DNA of 55,653 nt, taken from assembly GCA_946409435.1 (NCBI GenBank), contig CAMJWJ010000002.1, positions 1 to 55,653 of the forward strand, written 5' to 3'. The position numbers were made by a program, and so were the translations under genes. A model generated the notes under the pieces. That model was not told the DNA's origin. It searched no databases and saw only the letters and a program-made list of their open reading frames with translations. This DNA is from an uncultured Prevotella sp. (GTDB lineage Bacteria > Bacteroidota > Bacteroidia > Bacteroidales > Bacteroidaceae). How positions within the stretch are numbered: the first letter of the stretch is position 1; each line of letters opens with the position of its first letter. This document shows positions 24,859 to 32,520 of the stretch, one piece after another.

Positions 24859-26130
24859 TCATTTCCTGACAATGGTCTGGGCACGGTCCGGACCGATACT
24901 GATAATCTTGATAGGTGTCTCGAGTTCCTTCTCGAGGAAGGCGATATAGTCGGCAAACTGCTTGGGGAACTGCTCCTCGCTGGTCAGCTGGGTCATGTCG
25001 GTCTGCCATCCGGGCAGTTCCTCATAGACAGGCTCGATGCCCTTCTCGATGTCGTATGGGAAGTCGCGCGTCACGGTGCCGTTCACCTTGTAGGCCGTGC
25101 ATGCCTTGATGGTGTCGAAACCGTCGAGCACGTCGCTCTTCATCATGATGAGCTGAGTGACGCCGTTGACCATGATGGAATAGCGCAGGGCCACCAGATC
25201 AATCCATCCACAGCGCCGCTCACGGCCGGTGACTGCTCCGTACTCGTGTCCGAGGTCACGGATGCGCTTGCCGGTTTCATCGAACAGCTCGGTGGGGAAC
25301 GGTCCTGCTCCCACACGGGTGCAGTAGGCCTTCATGATGCCGTACACCTCGCCTATCTTGTTCGGCCCGATGCCCAGTCCGGTGCAGGCTCCTGCGCAGA
25401 TGGTGTTGGAAGACGTGACAAAGGGGTACGAACCGAAGTCGACGTCGAGCATCGTGCCTTGGGCGCCCTCGCAGAGCACGCTTTTCCCGGCGCGTAGCAC
25501 CTGGTTGATTTCGTGCTCCGAGTCTACCAGGTGGAACTGGCGCAGATATTCGATGCCCTTCATCCATTTCTGCTCCACCTCGTCGATGTTGTATTCAAAT
25601 CCCAGCGACTTCAGTATGGCCTCATGGCGTGCCTTGTGGGCAGCGTATTTCTCGTCGAATCCATCGAGTATGTCGCCCACGCGCAGTCCGTTACGGCTCA
25701 CCTTGTCGGTGTATGTCGGGCCGATACCCTTTCCGGTGGTTCCCACCTTGTCCTTGCCCTTCTGTGCCTCGTAGGCAGCGTCGAGGACTCGGTGTGTGGG
25801 CATGATGAGGTGGGCTTTCTTTGAGATGTGCAACCGTTCCTTCAACTCATGTCCGCTGGCCTCCAGTGCCATGGCTTCCTCCATGAACAGGTCGGGGGCG
25901 AGCACCACGCCATTGCCGATGATGTTCACCTTTCCACCCTGGAAGATGCCTGACGGAATGCTCCGCAGGACGTACTTCTGTCCCTCGAACTCCAGCGTGT
26001 GTCCGGCATTGGGTCCACCCTGGAAGCGGGCTATCACGTCGTACTGCGGGGTCAGCACGTCGACCACCTTTCCTTTTCCTTCGTCGCCCCACTGCAGTCC
26101 GAGCAGGACGTCAACTTTTCCTTGATTCAT
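24859..26130 (-). CDS. purA: Adenylosuccinate synthetase
   Basis: The 423-aa enzyme joins IMP and aspartate using GTP, the first step from IMP to AMP. The signature GLQWGDEGKGKVVDVLT (P-loop and catalytic Asp) lies near residue 12, GGPNAGHT near residue 40, and GKGIGPTYTDK in the middle. TGRERRCGWIDLV and the GTP-specificity region ISIGPDRAQTI complete the set. It starts 10 bases after the Fur-family gene, so both are probably transcribed together. It is followed by a repeat-filled gap before hisS. Confidence 0.97.
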   Translation of the reverse strand: MNQGKVDVLLGLQWGDEGKGKVVDVLTPQYDVIARFQGGPNAGHTLEFEGQKYVLRSIPSGIFQGGKVNIIGNGVVLAPDLFMEEAMALEASGHELKERLHISKKAHLIMPTHRVLDAAYEAQKGKDKVGTTGKGIGPTYTDKVSRNGLRVGDILDGFDEKYAAHKARHEAILKSLGFEYNIDEVEQKWMKGIEYLRQFHLVDSEHEINQVLRAGKSVLCEGAQGTMLDVDFGSYPFVTSSNTICAGACTGLGIGPNKIGEVYGIMKAYCTRVGAGPFPTELFDETGKRIRDLGHEYGAVTGRERRCGWIDLVALRYSIMVNGVTQLIMMKSDVLDGFDTIKACTAYKVNGTVTRDFPYDIEKGIEPVYEELPGWQTDMTQLTSEEQFPKQFADYIAFLEKELETPIKIISIGPDRAQTIVRK

Positions 26131-26140
26131 AATCGTCTCG

Positions 26141-26641
26141 TTATTTTGTGTTTACTTGATTTGCTTTATTCTTTTTACGCTTGGTGGCCTGCTTGGTTAG
26201 GTTGGCCTGACAAGAGCTGCAGATGCCATAGACGTACAGCGAGAAGCCGTCCTTGCGGAAGCGCTTGTGGTGGACGGCACCGATGGCTTCGGTGATGCGT
26301 TTCGAGCGGAACTCGGTGACGCGTCCGCAGACGGTACATATCTGATGGCAGTGGCTGTTGTTGTCGTAGCAGGCCTCATACTTCGTAGCTCCCTGGAAGC
26401 GGTGGCGGATGACAAGACGCAGTTCCATAAAGAGTTTCAGCGTGTTGTACAGGGTGGCTCGGCTGACGGGGAATCGCAGCTCGCCGTTGAGCTTCTCGCC
26501 CAGTTCTTCGAGCGAGAAGTGGCTGTCCATGTCGTAGACAGCATCGAGTATGGCAAAGCGCTCAGGAGTCTTGCGCAGCGTATTTTGTTCCAGATAACTT
26601 GTCAGTATATTCCTGACGGTAGCCTTGATATCTTCTTTCAT
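26141..26641 (-). CDS. Fur-family transcriptional regulator
   Basis: The 166-aa protein has the winged-helix domain of Fur proteins (RKTPERFAILDAVYD, then FPVSRATLYNTLKLFMELRLV) and a dimerisation/metal domain. The structural zinc site is two CxxC pairs, Cys102/Cys105 (ICTVCG) and Cys141/Cys144 (ICSSC); His97 and His99 in NNSHCHQIC are likely metal or sensing ligands. It could be a Fur, Zur or PerR; sequence alone does not decide. The C-terminal tail is Lys-rich (TKRKKNKANQ). It lies between an AlkD-like gene and purA on the minus strand. Confidence 0.88.
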   Translation of the reverse strand: MKEDIKATVRNILTSYLEQNTLRKTPERFAILDAVYDMDSHFSLEELGEKLNGELRFPVSRATLYNTLKLFMELRLVIRHRFQGATKYEACYDNNSHCHQICTVCGRVTEFRSKRITEAIGAVHHKRFRKDGFSLYVYGICSSCQANLTKQATKRKKNKANQVNTK

Positions 26642-26669
26642 TTTATGAGGTCAGATGGTAAAAACCGCA

Positions 26670-26677
26670 CAAAATTA
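26670..26677 (-). promoter_or_regulatory. Possible -7 box for the Fur-family gene
   Basis: TAATTTTG on the minus strand, 29 bases before the start codon and 33 bases past the stop of the AlkD-like gene. The -33 candidate (CTTG, spacing 22) is poor. Confidence 0.35.
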
Positions 26678-26709
26678 CTACTTTTTCTTCAGACTACGGC
26701 AAGAATTAT

Positions 26710-27339
26710 TTAAAAAATTTCTAAATTGACGGATTTCAGTGCACTTTTTGCCATTCTTTCGTAGACGATACCCAGTTCTGCGAATCGTTGCAGGCTCTGC
26801 AGGGCAGCCTTGCGGACGGGTAGCGACGTTCCCTGCAGGGCGGCCAGTGCCTGGTCGAGATACTCGCTGATGCCGCGCTCGTTGGGTTCCTGTCGGCGCA
26901 TGAAGATGCGCGACATGACGTGGAATCCGCACAGTTGGTAGAGTTCCTTGTCGGAGGCCATCCACTCGTAGGCCTTCTGCGGTGCATAGGGCAGGTGCTG
27001 CCAGAGGTTGAATGCGGCCTGTTCGGCAATCTCCTGCGTAGGCATCTGCTCCATCCAGATGTCGCAGACACCGGGCAGCATGCTGTCGGGCGGCATGACG
27101 AGGGTGGCCAGTATCTTGCACTCGCGGACCTCTTCCTTCCAGAGGGCAATAGCCAGCTCGTAGTCCTTGCCCAGCGTGGCAGACATCTCCTGCAGCCGTG
27201 GCAGCGTGGCGCCCCAGTTGAGTTTGTAGCCTACGCCCTTGTCGCGCATGGACTTTGCCACGGCGCCGTCCATCATCTGTCGGAACGACTGTTTGATCTC
27301 CTTTACCTTTGCGTCTGTTTCAGTACTCACGTCAATCAT
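26710..27339 (-). CDS. DNA alkylation repair-like HEAT protein (AlkD family)
   Basis: The 209-aa helical protein resembles the AlkD-like family: GYKLNWGATLPRLQEMSATLGKDYELAIALWKEEVRECKILATLVM is the usual pattern of HEAT-like helices with Trp and Arg facing a DNA backbone, and the later YEWMASDKELYQLCGFHVMSRIF continues it. AlkD enzymes remove N3- and N7-alkylated purines. Whether the catalytic Asp is kept cannot be settled by eye. No signal peptide is present. It starts 31 bases after DPP III on the same strand. Confidence 0.75.
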   Translation of the reverse strand: MIDVSTETDAKVKEIKQSFRQMMDGAVAKSMRDKGVGYKLNWGATLPRLQEMSATLGKDYELAIALWKEEVRECKILATLVMPPDSMLPGVCDIWMEQMPTQEIAEQAAFNLWQHLPYAPQKAYEWMASDKELYQLCGFHVMSRIFMRRQEPNERGISEYLDQALAALQGTSLPVRKAALQSLQRFAELGIVYERMAKSALKSVNLEIF

Positions 27340-27370
27340 GTTAAAATCCTATGTTTTCTTAACGGTCGCA

Positions 27371-29311
27371 TCATATCAGTGCCGCATAGTCACGGCTGTA
27401 GCGCAACATCTGGTGGGCATAACCCTCCGAATAGTCTACTTGGACGTCAGCAATCTGGCCGTCGTCGCCGCGGACGGGCTTCAGCACGGGATTGATGAAG
27501 CCTTTGTAGGGGGCTAAGTTGAGCCGGCGGTAGCGGTCGAGCACTTCCTGATGCAGTGTCGGTTCGACAGCCACGGCATACTGCTCTACCAGCTGGCGGG
27601 CGGCATCGTAGTCGCCCTCGCTCTTGATGCGCTGTATCTCGGCCAGCAGACTGGCAAAGAGTGTGCGCAGGGCCTCGTAGTCGCTGATGTGGAGGTAGGT
27701 CTTACCGTCGCGCTTTACCAGTCTGACGACATCGCCCTGGGCCTGGCACCACCGTGCAATGAGGGCACGGTTGCGCATGTGGGCTTCCTCTATCTGGTGT
27801 CCCGGTTCTATCCGTATCAGCTGTGTCATGAGTCCGTTCATGATGTAGGTATAGTAGTGGGCACGATAGGCATTGCCGTCAGGCAGCAGTCCCAGCTCTA
27901 CGAGCTTGGGGTCGGCCATGTAGTACAGTCCGAAGAGGTCGGCACGGGCTTCCTCGATGGTATTGCCGTAGGCCTTCAGCGCGTCGGGGTCGGTGCCAGG
28001 CAACAGCTGTCCGCTGCCATGTCCGAGACACTCGTGGAGATCGGTATGCAGTTCGTCGCACTGGTTGCCGTATTTTTCTACAAGACAGCGTGTTTCGTCG
28101 TCGTCGATAAATTCTTCCTTAAACCCGTTTCCCTGGGCTGCCTTGTTGTAGGCATCGGTGATGTTGGTGATGGTGATGCTCTTCGATCCGTGCTGGGCAC
28201 GTATCCAGTCGGCGTTGGGCAGATTGATACCGATGGCCGTCGAGGGATATTCCTCGCCACCGAGCATGGCAGCGCAGATGGCATTGGCCGTAACGCCCTT
28301 GACCTCTGGTTTGCGGAAGCGCGGGTCGACGGGCGAGTGGTCTTCAAACCACTGGGCATTGCTGCTGATGGTCTGTGTGCGGCGGGTGGCCTCCATGTCG
28401 CGGTACTCGACGATGCCTTCCCACGTGCCTTTCAGCCCGAGTGGGTCGCCGTAGACCTCGATGAAACCGTTGACAAAGTCTACCCTGCCCTCTTGTTCGC
28501 CGACCCACTCGATGCAGTAGTCGTTGAAGCGGCGCAGGTCGCCCGTGCGGTAGTAGTCGACGAGCAGCGTGATATAGCGCCGCTGGCGGTCGTTCTCGGC
28601 TACGGCCGAGGCTCGCTCCAGCCAGTAGACGATGTGGCGTATGGCACTGCCATAGCGGCCCTGTTCCGACCACACCTCTTCGTGCAGGCCGTCGGCATCC
28701 TTGACGAGCGTGGTGTTCAAGCCGTAGGAGACGGGCTGCGGGTCGTCCTTGGCGGCTGCTTTCTGCTGGCGGTAGTAGTCCTCGGCCTCTTGCTGGGTGA
28801 CGCCCTGGTAGAAGTTGCACGCGGAAGTCAGCAGGAGGTCCTCGCCGTCGGCTTTGTTGACGCGCTTTGGCAGCACTGAGGGGTCGAAGATGACGGGAAA
28901 GAGCTCGTCGCGCAGCATGTCCTTCGTCTCGCCGTCGCCGAGTGGCAGCAGGCTGGCGTCGGTCTGCTGCAGCTGCTGCCACAGCCATTCGGCCGTGAAT
29001 GCGGGCAGGAACTTCTCGCAGCCGTAGTGGTGGTGGATGCCGCTGGAGAACCACACGCGCTTGAGATACTCCTCCATGGCGCGAAACTCCTGGCTGTCGC
29101 GGTCGGCGGCAGTCGTGTAGACGGCTTCGAGCATCTTGCGTAGGCGCAGATTGTGGCGACCGTTCTGGTCGAACGTGATGTCGCGGCCCCAGAGTGTGGC
29201 CTCGGCAAGGCAGTAGACAAGCCGTTTCTGTGACAAAGACAATTGCTCAAATCCGTTTAGTCGGTATCTGAGCAATTGAATGTCGGCAAACCTTTCATCT
29301 TGATAGTTCAT
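27371..29311 (-). CDS. Dipeptidyl peptidase III (M49 family)
   Basis: The 646-aa zinc metallopeptidase takes dipeptides from peptide N-termini. The M49 zinc motif HExxxH reads HECLGH, with His426, Glu427 and His431, and the third ligand follows in NTIEEARADLFG. Cys at the variable position is also known from Bacteroides homologues. There is no signal peptide, which suggests cytoplasmic peptide turnover. The start overlaps the AraC-type gene by 4 bases (ATGA), so the two are translationally coupled. It is part of the long minus-strand run from 29769 to 22266. Confidence 0.93.
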   Translation of the reverse strand: MNYQDERFADIQLLRYRLNGFEQLSLSQKRLVYCLAEATLWGRDITFDQNGRHNLRLRKMLEAVYTTAADRDSQEFRAMEEYLKRVWFSSGIHHHYGCEKFLPAFTAEWLWQQLQQTDASLLPLGDGETKDMLRDELFPVIFDPSVLPKRVNKADGEDLLLTSACNFYQGVTQQEAEDYYRQQKAAAKDDPQPVSYGLNTTLVKDADGLHEEVWSEQGRYGSAIRHIVYWLERASAVAENDRQRRYITLLVDYYRTGDLRRFNDYCIEWVGEQEGRVDFVNGFIEVYGDPLGLKGTWEGIVEYRDMEATRRTQTISSNAQWFEDHSPVDPRFRKPEVKGVTANAICAAMLGGEEYPSTAIGINLPNADWIRAQHGSKSITITNITDAYNKAAQGNGFKEEFIDDDETRCLVEKYGNQCDELHTDLHECLGHGSGQLLPGTDPDALKAYGNTIEEARADLFGLYYMADPKLVELGLLPDGNAYRAHYYTYIMNGLMTQLIRIEPGHQIEEAHMRNRALIARWCQAQGDVVRLVKRDGKTYLHISDYEALRTLFASLLAEIQRIKSEGDYDAARQLVEQYAVAVEPTLHQEVLDRYRRLNLAPYKGFINPVLKPVRGDDGQIADVQVDYSEGYAHQMLRYSRDYAALI

Positions 29312-29769
29312 GGTTGCTTGGGTTTTTCCTGCTTGCCACGCTCGGCATGACGCTGTGCCATCTGGCGCTGGCGATACTCGCGGGGCGTCTGGTTAAGCAG
29401 GCGATAGAACGAGGCGTAGAACGACTGGCGGTTGGCAAAGCCCACCATGTCGCTGACCTCCTCAACACGAAGGTCCTGGTAGCGCTTGTCGACAAGGATG
29501 TCCATAGCCTCCTCAATACGAAACTTGTTGACGAATGAGGTGTAGTTCATGTGGAACTTCACGTTCACCACAGCAGAGATGTAACGGGTGTTGGTTCCCA
29601 GGTCCTGGGCTAACTTCTTAGCGGAGTAGTCCTTGTCCTTGTACTTCTTCTGCATGACGATGATTTCGAGGATTTTCTCCTTCATTTCGTCCATCAGTTT
29701 CGGACTGACAAGAGTGCGGTAGCGAGCTTCCTTCTCCTTCTTTTCCGTAATGTTGTACTTGTTTGCCAT
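29308..29769 (-). CDS. AraC-type regulator, DNA-binding domain only
   Basis: The 153-aa protein ends in a complete AraC/XylS double helix-turn-helix (residues about 48-140): YSAKKLAQDLGTNTRYISAVVN, then LRVEEVSDMVGFANRQSFYASFYRLLNQTPREYRQ, the hallmark second helix pair. There is no N-terminal sensor domain, only some 45 charged residues. Such short AraC proteins are common in Bacteroidales. It is the first gene of an operon with DPP III and has its own good promoter. Confidence 0.88.
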   Translation of the reverse strand: MANKYNITEKKEKEARYRTLVSPKLMDEMKEKILEIIVMQKKYKDKDYSAKKLAQDLGTNTRYISAVVNVKFHMNYTSFVNKFRIEEAMDILVDKRYQDLRVEEVSDMVGFANRQSFYASFYRLLNQTPREYRQRQMAQRHAERGKQEKPKQP

Positions 29770-29801
29770 TCTCGAAATGATTAACGTTGATTAATTATGC
29801 T

Positions 29802-29834
29802 GCAAATTTACAAATTTCTTTTCATTTTTCCAAA
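29802..29834 (-). promoter_or_regulatory. Promoter of the AraC/DPP III operon
   Basis: TTTG (29834-29831), 20 bases, TAAATTTGC (29810-29802) on the minus strand, about 33 bases before the start codon. Confidence 0.75.
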
Positions 29835-30011
29835 TTTTTTCGATGTTTTTTCACATTTTTTTCGACAAATCCCTAAATTGTTTTGTCTAAACAGCAGCGA
29901 CGACTGTCAACGGCCGTGGCGCTGCCTCGCTTGTCAGACCCGACAAACGGTTCCGAAGGCGATGCCGTCAGCGTAAAGTGCCAGTTTATCTCAGTAAACC
30001 ATTAGTTTACG
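29835..30011. other. Intergenic stretch with no gene seen
   Basis: AT-rich T tracts run to about 29885, then a GC-richer piece (29889-29960) with no frame or hairpin that I would call. A short palindrome GTAAAC-cATTA-GTTTAC at 29995-30010 leads into the 21-bp repeats. A small RNA cannot be excluded. Confidence 0.4.
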
Positions 30012-30116
30012 CCAGAAATGCTGTGGGTTTTTCCAGAAATGCAATGGGTTTCTGCAGAAATGTAATGCATTTCCGGAAAAATGTAGCACATTTCTGAAAT
30101 AATGTAGCACATTTCT
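30012..30116. repeat. Five 21-bp repeat units (copy A of a dispersed family)
   Basis: Units begin at 30012, 30033, 30054, 30075 and 30096, each centred on AGAAATG or its complement. The array is preceded by AGTTTACGCCAGAAATG, whose complement occurs at 48610-48625 in the second array. The unit at 30096 agrees at about 18 of 21 positions with the complement of units at 48500. Confidence 0.85.
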
Positions 30117-30254
30117 GAAATGAGCCATAGGGTTGCTTCAAAAACCGGCAGTTTGAACGGGAAATGCAGTGGAATGACAGGAAGAAGGTGCTTCTCAAGG
30201 TACAAAGATATTCTGACAGGCAGGCAGATGGTGACAAGCAGTAGACTGATGACA

Positions 30255-30363
30255 CATGACACATGACAGATATGACAGTTAGATTTAAAAAACTACGCGC
30301 GTACCGCGCGCGGTACGCGCAAGGTTTTTCCAAACCCCACTGTCATATCTGTCATGTGTCATG
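30255..30363. repeat. Nested inverted repeat: ATGACAC arms around a 24-bp CG palindrome
   Basis: The arms are 25 bases and perfectly complementary (30255-30279 and 30339-30363); each is made of ATGACAC/ATGACAG-type 7-9-mers. In the centre, 30297-30320 is a perfect 24-bp palindrome with half-site GCGCGTACCGCG, alternating purine and pyrimidine almost throughout. A runs (AAAAAACT) and T runs (GGTTTTTC) flank the centre. The element lies between divergent AraC and rpsA promoters. Confidence 0.9.
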
Positions 30364-30485
30364 CTTTCCGGCTCTCCATTCAGTCCTTTTCGTCCTGTCC
30401 ATTGTCAATTTTGTCATATCCGTTGCTATTTTTGTGGCAAAGATACGAATAATTTCACATATTTCAAAATAAAAAGCGAAAAAAT

Positions 30486-30518
30486 TTTGCCGGTTACAAA
30501 AAAAAATCGTACCTTTGC
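30486..30518 (+). promoter_or_regulatory. Promoter of rpsA
   Basis: TTTG (30486-30489), 20 bases, TACCTTTGC (30510-30518). The leader of about 80 bases ends in an A-rich stretch (CAAACAACAAACAATTTAAA) with no Shine-Dalgarno sequence, as is common for this phylum. Confidence 0.8.
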
Positions 30519-30605
30519 AGCCGCTTTGCGCAAACATAGGCGCAGGCGTACAAGTAACATAAAGTCTAACTTTATTAATTTCAAACAACAAACAATTTAA
30601 AATTT

Positions 30606-32387
30606 ATGTCAGAGTTAACAAAGAACGTCAAGCCATTGGAAGGTTTCGACTGGGAACAGTTTGAGAACGGAATGGCTGCCAATGTCAGCAAGGAAGAGCT
30701 TGACAAAGCCTACGATGAGACGCTGAACAAGGTCAGCGAGCATCAGGTTGTCGACGGTACCGTCATCAGCGTCGACAAGAAGGAAGTAGTCGTCAACATC
30801 GGCTACAAGAGCGACGGTATCATCCCCGCCAGCGAGTTCCGCTACAACCCCGACCTGAAGGCCGGCGACACCGTCGAGGTGTATGTAGAGAACGCTGAGG
30901 ACAAGAAGGGCCAGCTCGTCCTGTCACACAAGAAAGCCCGCCTGTCGAAGAGCTGGGAGCGCGTCAACGCCGCTCTGGACGCTCAGGAGGTCATCCAGGG
31001 CTACATCAAGTGCCGCACGAAGGGCGGTATGATCGTCGACGTGTTCGGCATCGAGGCATTCCTGCCCGGTTCGCAGATTGACGTTCACCCCATACGCGAC
31101 TACGACCAGTTCGTAGGCAAGACCATGGAATTCAAGGTGGTCAAGATCAACCAGGAGTTCCGCAACGTTGTCGTCAGCCACAAGGCACTCATCGAGGCTG
31201 AGCTGGAGGCACAGAAGAAGGAAATCATGTCGAAGCTCGAGAAGGGCCAGATCCTCGAGGGCGTCGTCAAGAACATCACCTCTTACGGAGTATTCGTCGA
31301 CCTCGGCGGCGTGGACGGACTGATTCACATCACAGACCTCAGCTGGGGCCGCGTGGACGACCCGCACAAGGTGGTCGAGCTTGACCAGAAGATCAATGTC
31401 GTCATCCTCGACTTCGACGACGAGAAGAAGCGCATCGCTCTCGGACTGAAGCAGCTGACCCCGCATCCCTGGGACGCTCTGGACCAGAACCTCAAGGTGG
31501 GCGACCACGTCAAGGGCAAGGTTGTCGTCATCGCCGACTACGGTGCATTCGTCGAGGTACAGCCCGGCGTAGAGGGACTCATCCACGTCAGCGAGATGTC
31601 GTGGAGCCAGCACCTCCGTTCAGCTCAGGAGTTCCTGAAGGTGGGCGACGAGATCGAGGCCGTCATCCTGACACTCGACCGCGACGAGCGCAAGATGTCG
31701 CTCGGCATCAAGCAGCTGAAGGAAGACCCGTGGGAGACCATCGAAGTGAAGTACCCCGTTGGTTCGAAGCACACAGCTCGCGTACGCAACTTCACCAACT
31801 TCGGCGTATTCGTCGAACTGGAGGAAGGTGTCGACGGACTGATCCACATCAGCGACCTCTCGTGGACCAAGAAGGTGAAGCATCCCTCAGAGTTTACACA
31901 GGTCGGTGCCAACATCGACGTCATGGTGCTCGACATCGACAAGGAGAACCGTCGCCTCAGCCTCGGCCACAAGCAGCTGGAGGACAATCCTTGGGACGTC
32001 TTCGAGGAGAAGTACACCGTAGGCTCTATCCACGAGGGTAAGATCACCGAGCTGCTCGAGAAGGGCGCCGTGGTCGCTCTGGACGAGAACGTCGAGGGCT
32101 TCGCCACACCGAAGCACCTCCAGAAGGAGGACGGCTCGCAGGCCCAGCAGGGCGAGGTACTGCCCTTCAAGGTCATCGAGTTCAACAAGGACAGCAAGCG
32201 CATCATCCTCTCGCACAGCCGCACCTTCGAGGATCCCGCCCGCGAGGAGAAGAAAGCCGCTGCCAAGAAGACCCGCGCTCCGAAGAAGGAAGAGGCTCCG
32301 AAGATTGAGAATGTGGCAGCTTCCACTACCCTCGGCGACCTCGACGTACTGGCTCAGCTGAAGGCTCAGATGGAGAAAGGCGAGTAA
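30606..32387 (+). CDS. rpsA: 30S ribosomal protein S1
   Basis: The 593-aa protein contains six S1 RNA-binding repeats, beginning near residues 45, 120, 215, 300, 385 and 475. The central ones carry the classical text YGVFVDLGGVDGLIHITDLSW, YGAFVEVQPGVEGLIHVSEMSW and FGVFVELEEGVDGLIHISDLSW. A Lys/Ala-rich linker and a short helical tail (LGDLDVLAQLKAQMEKGE) close the protein, as in other Bacteroidota S1 proteins. It binds mRNA on the small subunit. The gene stands alone under its own promoter, with a hairpin after its stop. Codon use is strongly biased to GC-ending codons, consistent with high expression. Confidence 0.96.
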   Translation: MSELTKNVKPLEGFDWEQFENGMAANVSKEELDKAYDETLNKVSEHQVVDGTVISVDKKEVVVNIGYKSDGIIPASEFRYNPDLKAGDTVEVYVENAEDKKGQLVLSHKKARLSKSWERVNAALDAQEVIQGYIKCRTKGGMIVDVFGIEAFLPGSQIDVHPIRDYDQFVGKTMEFKVVKINQEFRNVVVSHKALIEAELEAQKKEIMSKLEKGQILEGVVKNITSYGVFVDLGGVDGLIHITDLSWGRVDDPHKVVELDQKINVVILDFDDEKKRIALGLKQLTPHPWDALDQNLKVGDHVKGKVVVIADYGAFVEVQPGVEGLIHVSEMSWSQHLRSAQEFLKVGDEIEAVILTLDRDERKMSLGIKQLKEDPWETIEVKYPVGSKHTARVRNFTNFGVFVELEEGVDGLIHISDLSWTKKVKHPSEFTQVGANIDVMVLDIDKENRRLSLGHKQLEDNPWDVFEEKYTVGSIHEGKITELLEKGAVVALDENVEGFATPKHLQKEDGSQAQQGEVLPFKVIEFNKDSKRIILSHSRTFEDPAREEKKAAAKKTRAPKKEEAPKIENVAASTTLGDLDVLAQLKAQMEKGE

Positions 32388-32455
32388 CAGATGATAAATA
32401 TCTGTTAAATATTTAGGCGGATATTCCATTTATCGGAAATTTATTCGTAACTTTG

Positions 32456-32489
32456 AAGGCGTATTATGCAGCATAGCATGATACGCCTT
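32456..32489 (+). terminator. Hairpin after rpsA
   Basis: AAGGCGTAT-T-ATGC pairs with GCAT-G-ATACGCCTT around AGCATA (14 pairs including a G.T). The T run after it is weak (CTTCTTGT). A -7-like TAACTTTG lies just upstream at 32448-32455 without a good -33, so it might instead be a recJ leader structure. Confidence 0.6.
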
Positions 32490-32520
32490 CTTGTATGAAA
32501 GAAAATAAAAACGATTATAA

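Noticed and set aside
27551..28879. 442-aa plus-strand open frame
   Set aside because: It is antisense to the DPP III gene, which has a complete catalytic motif; the frame has no start context or recognisable domain and arises from GC-rich codon use on the other strand.
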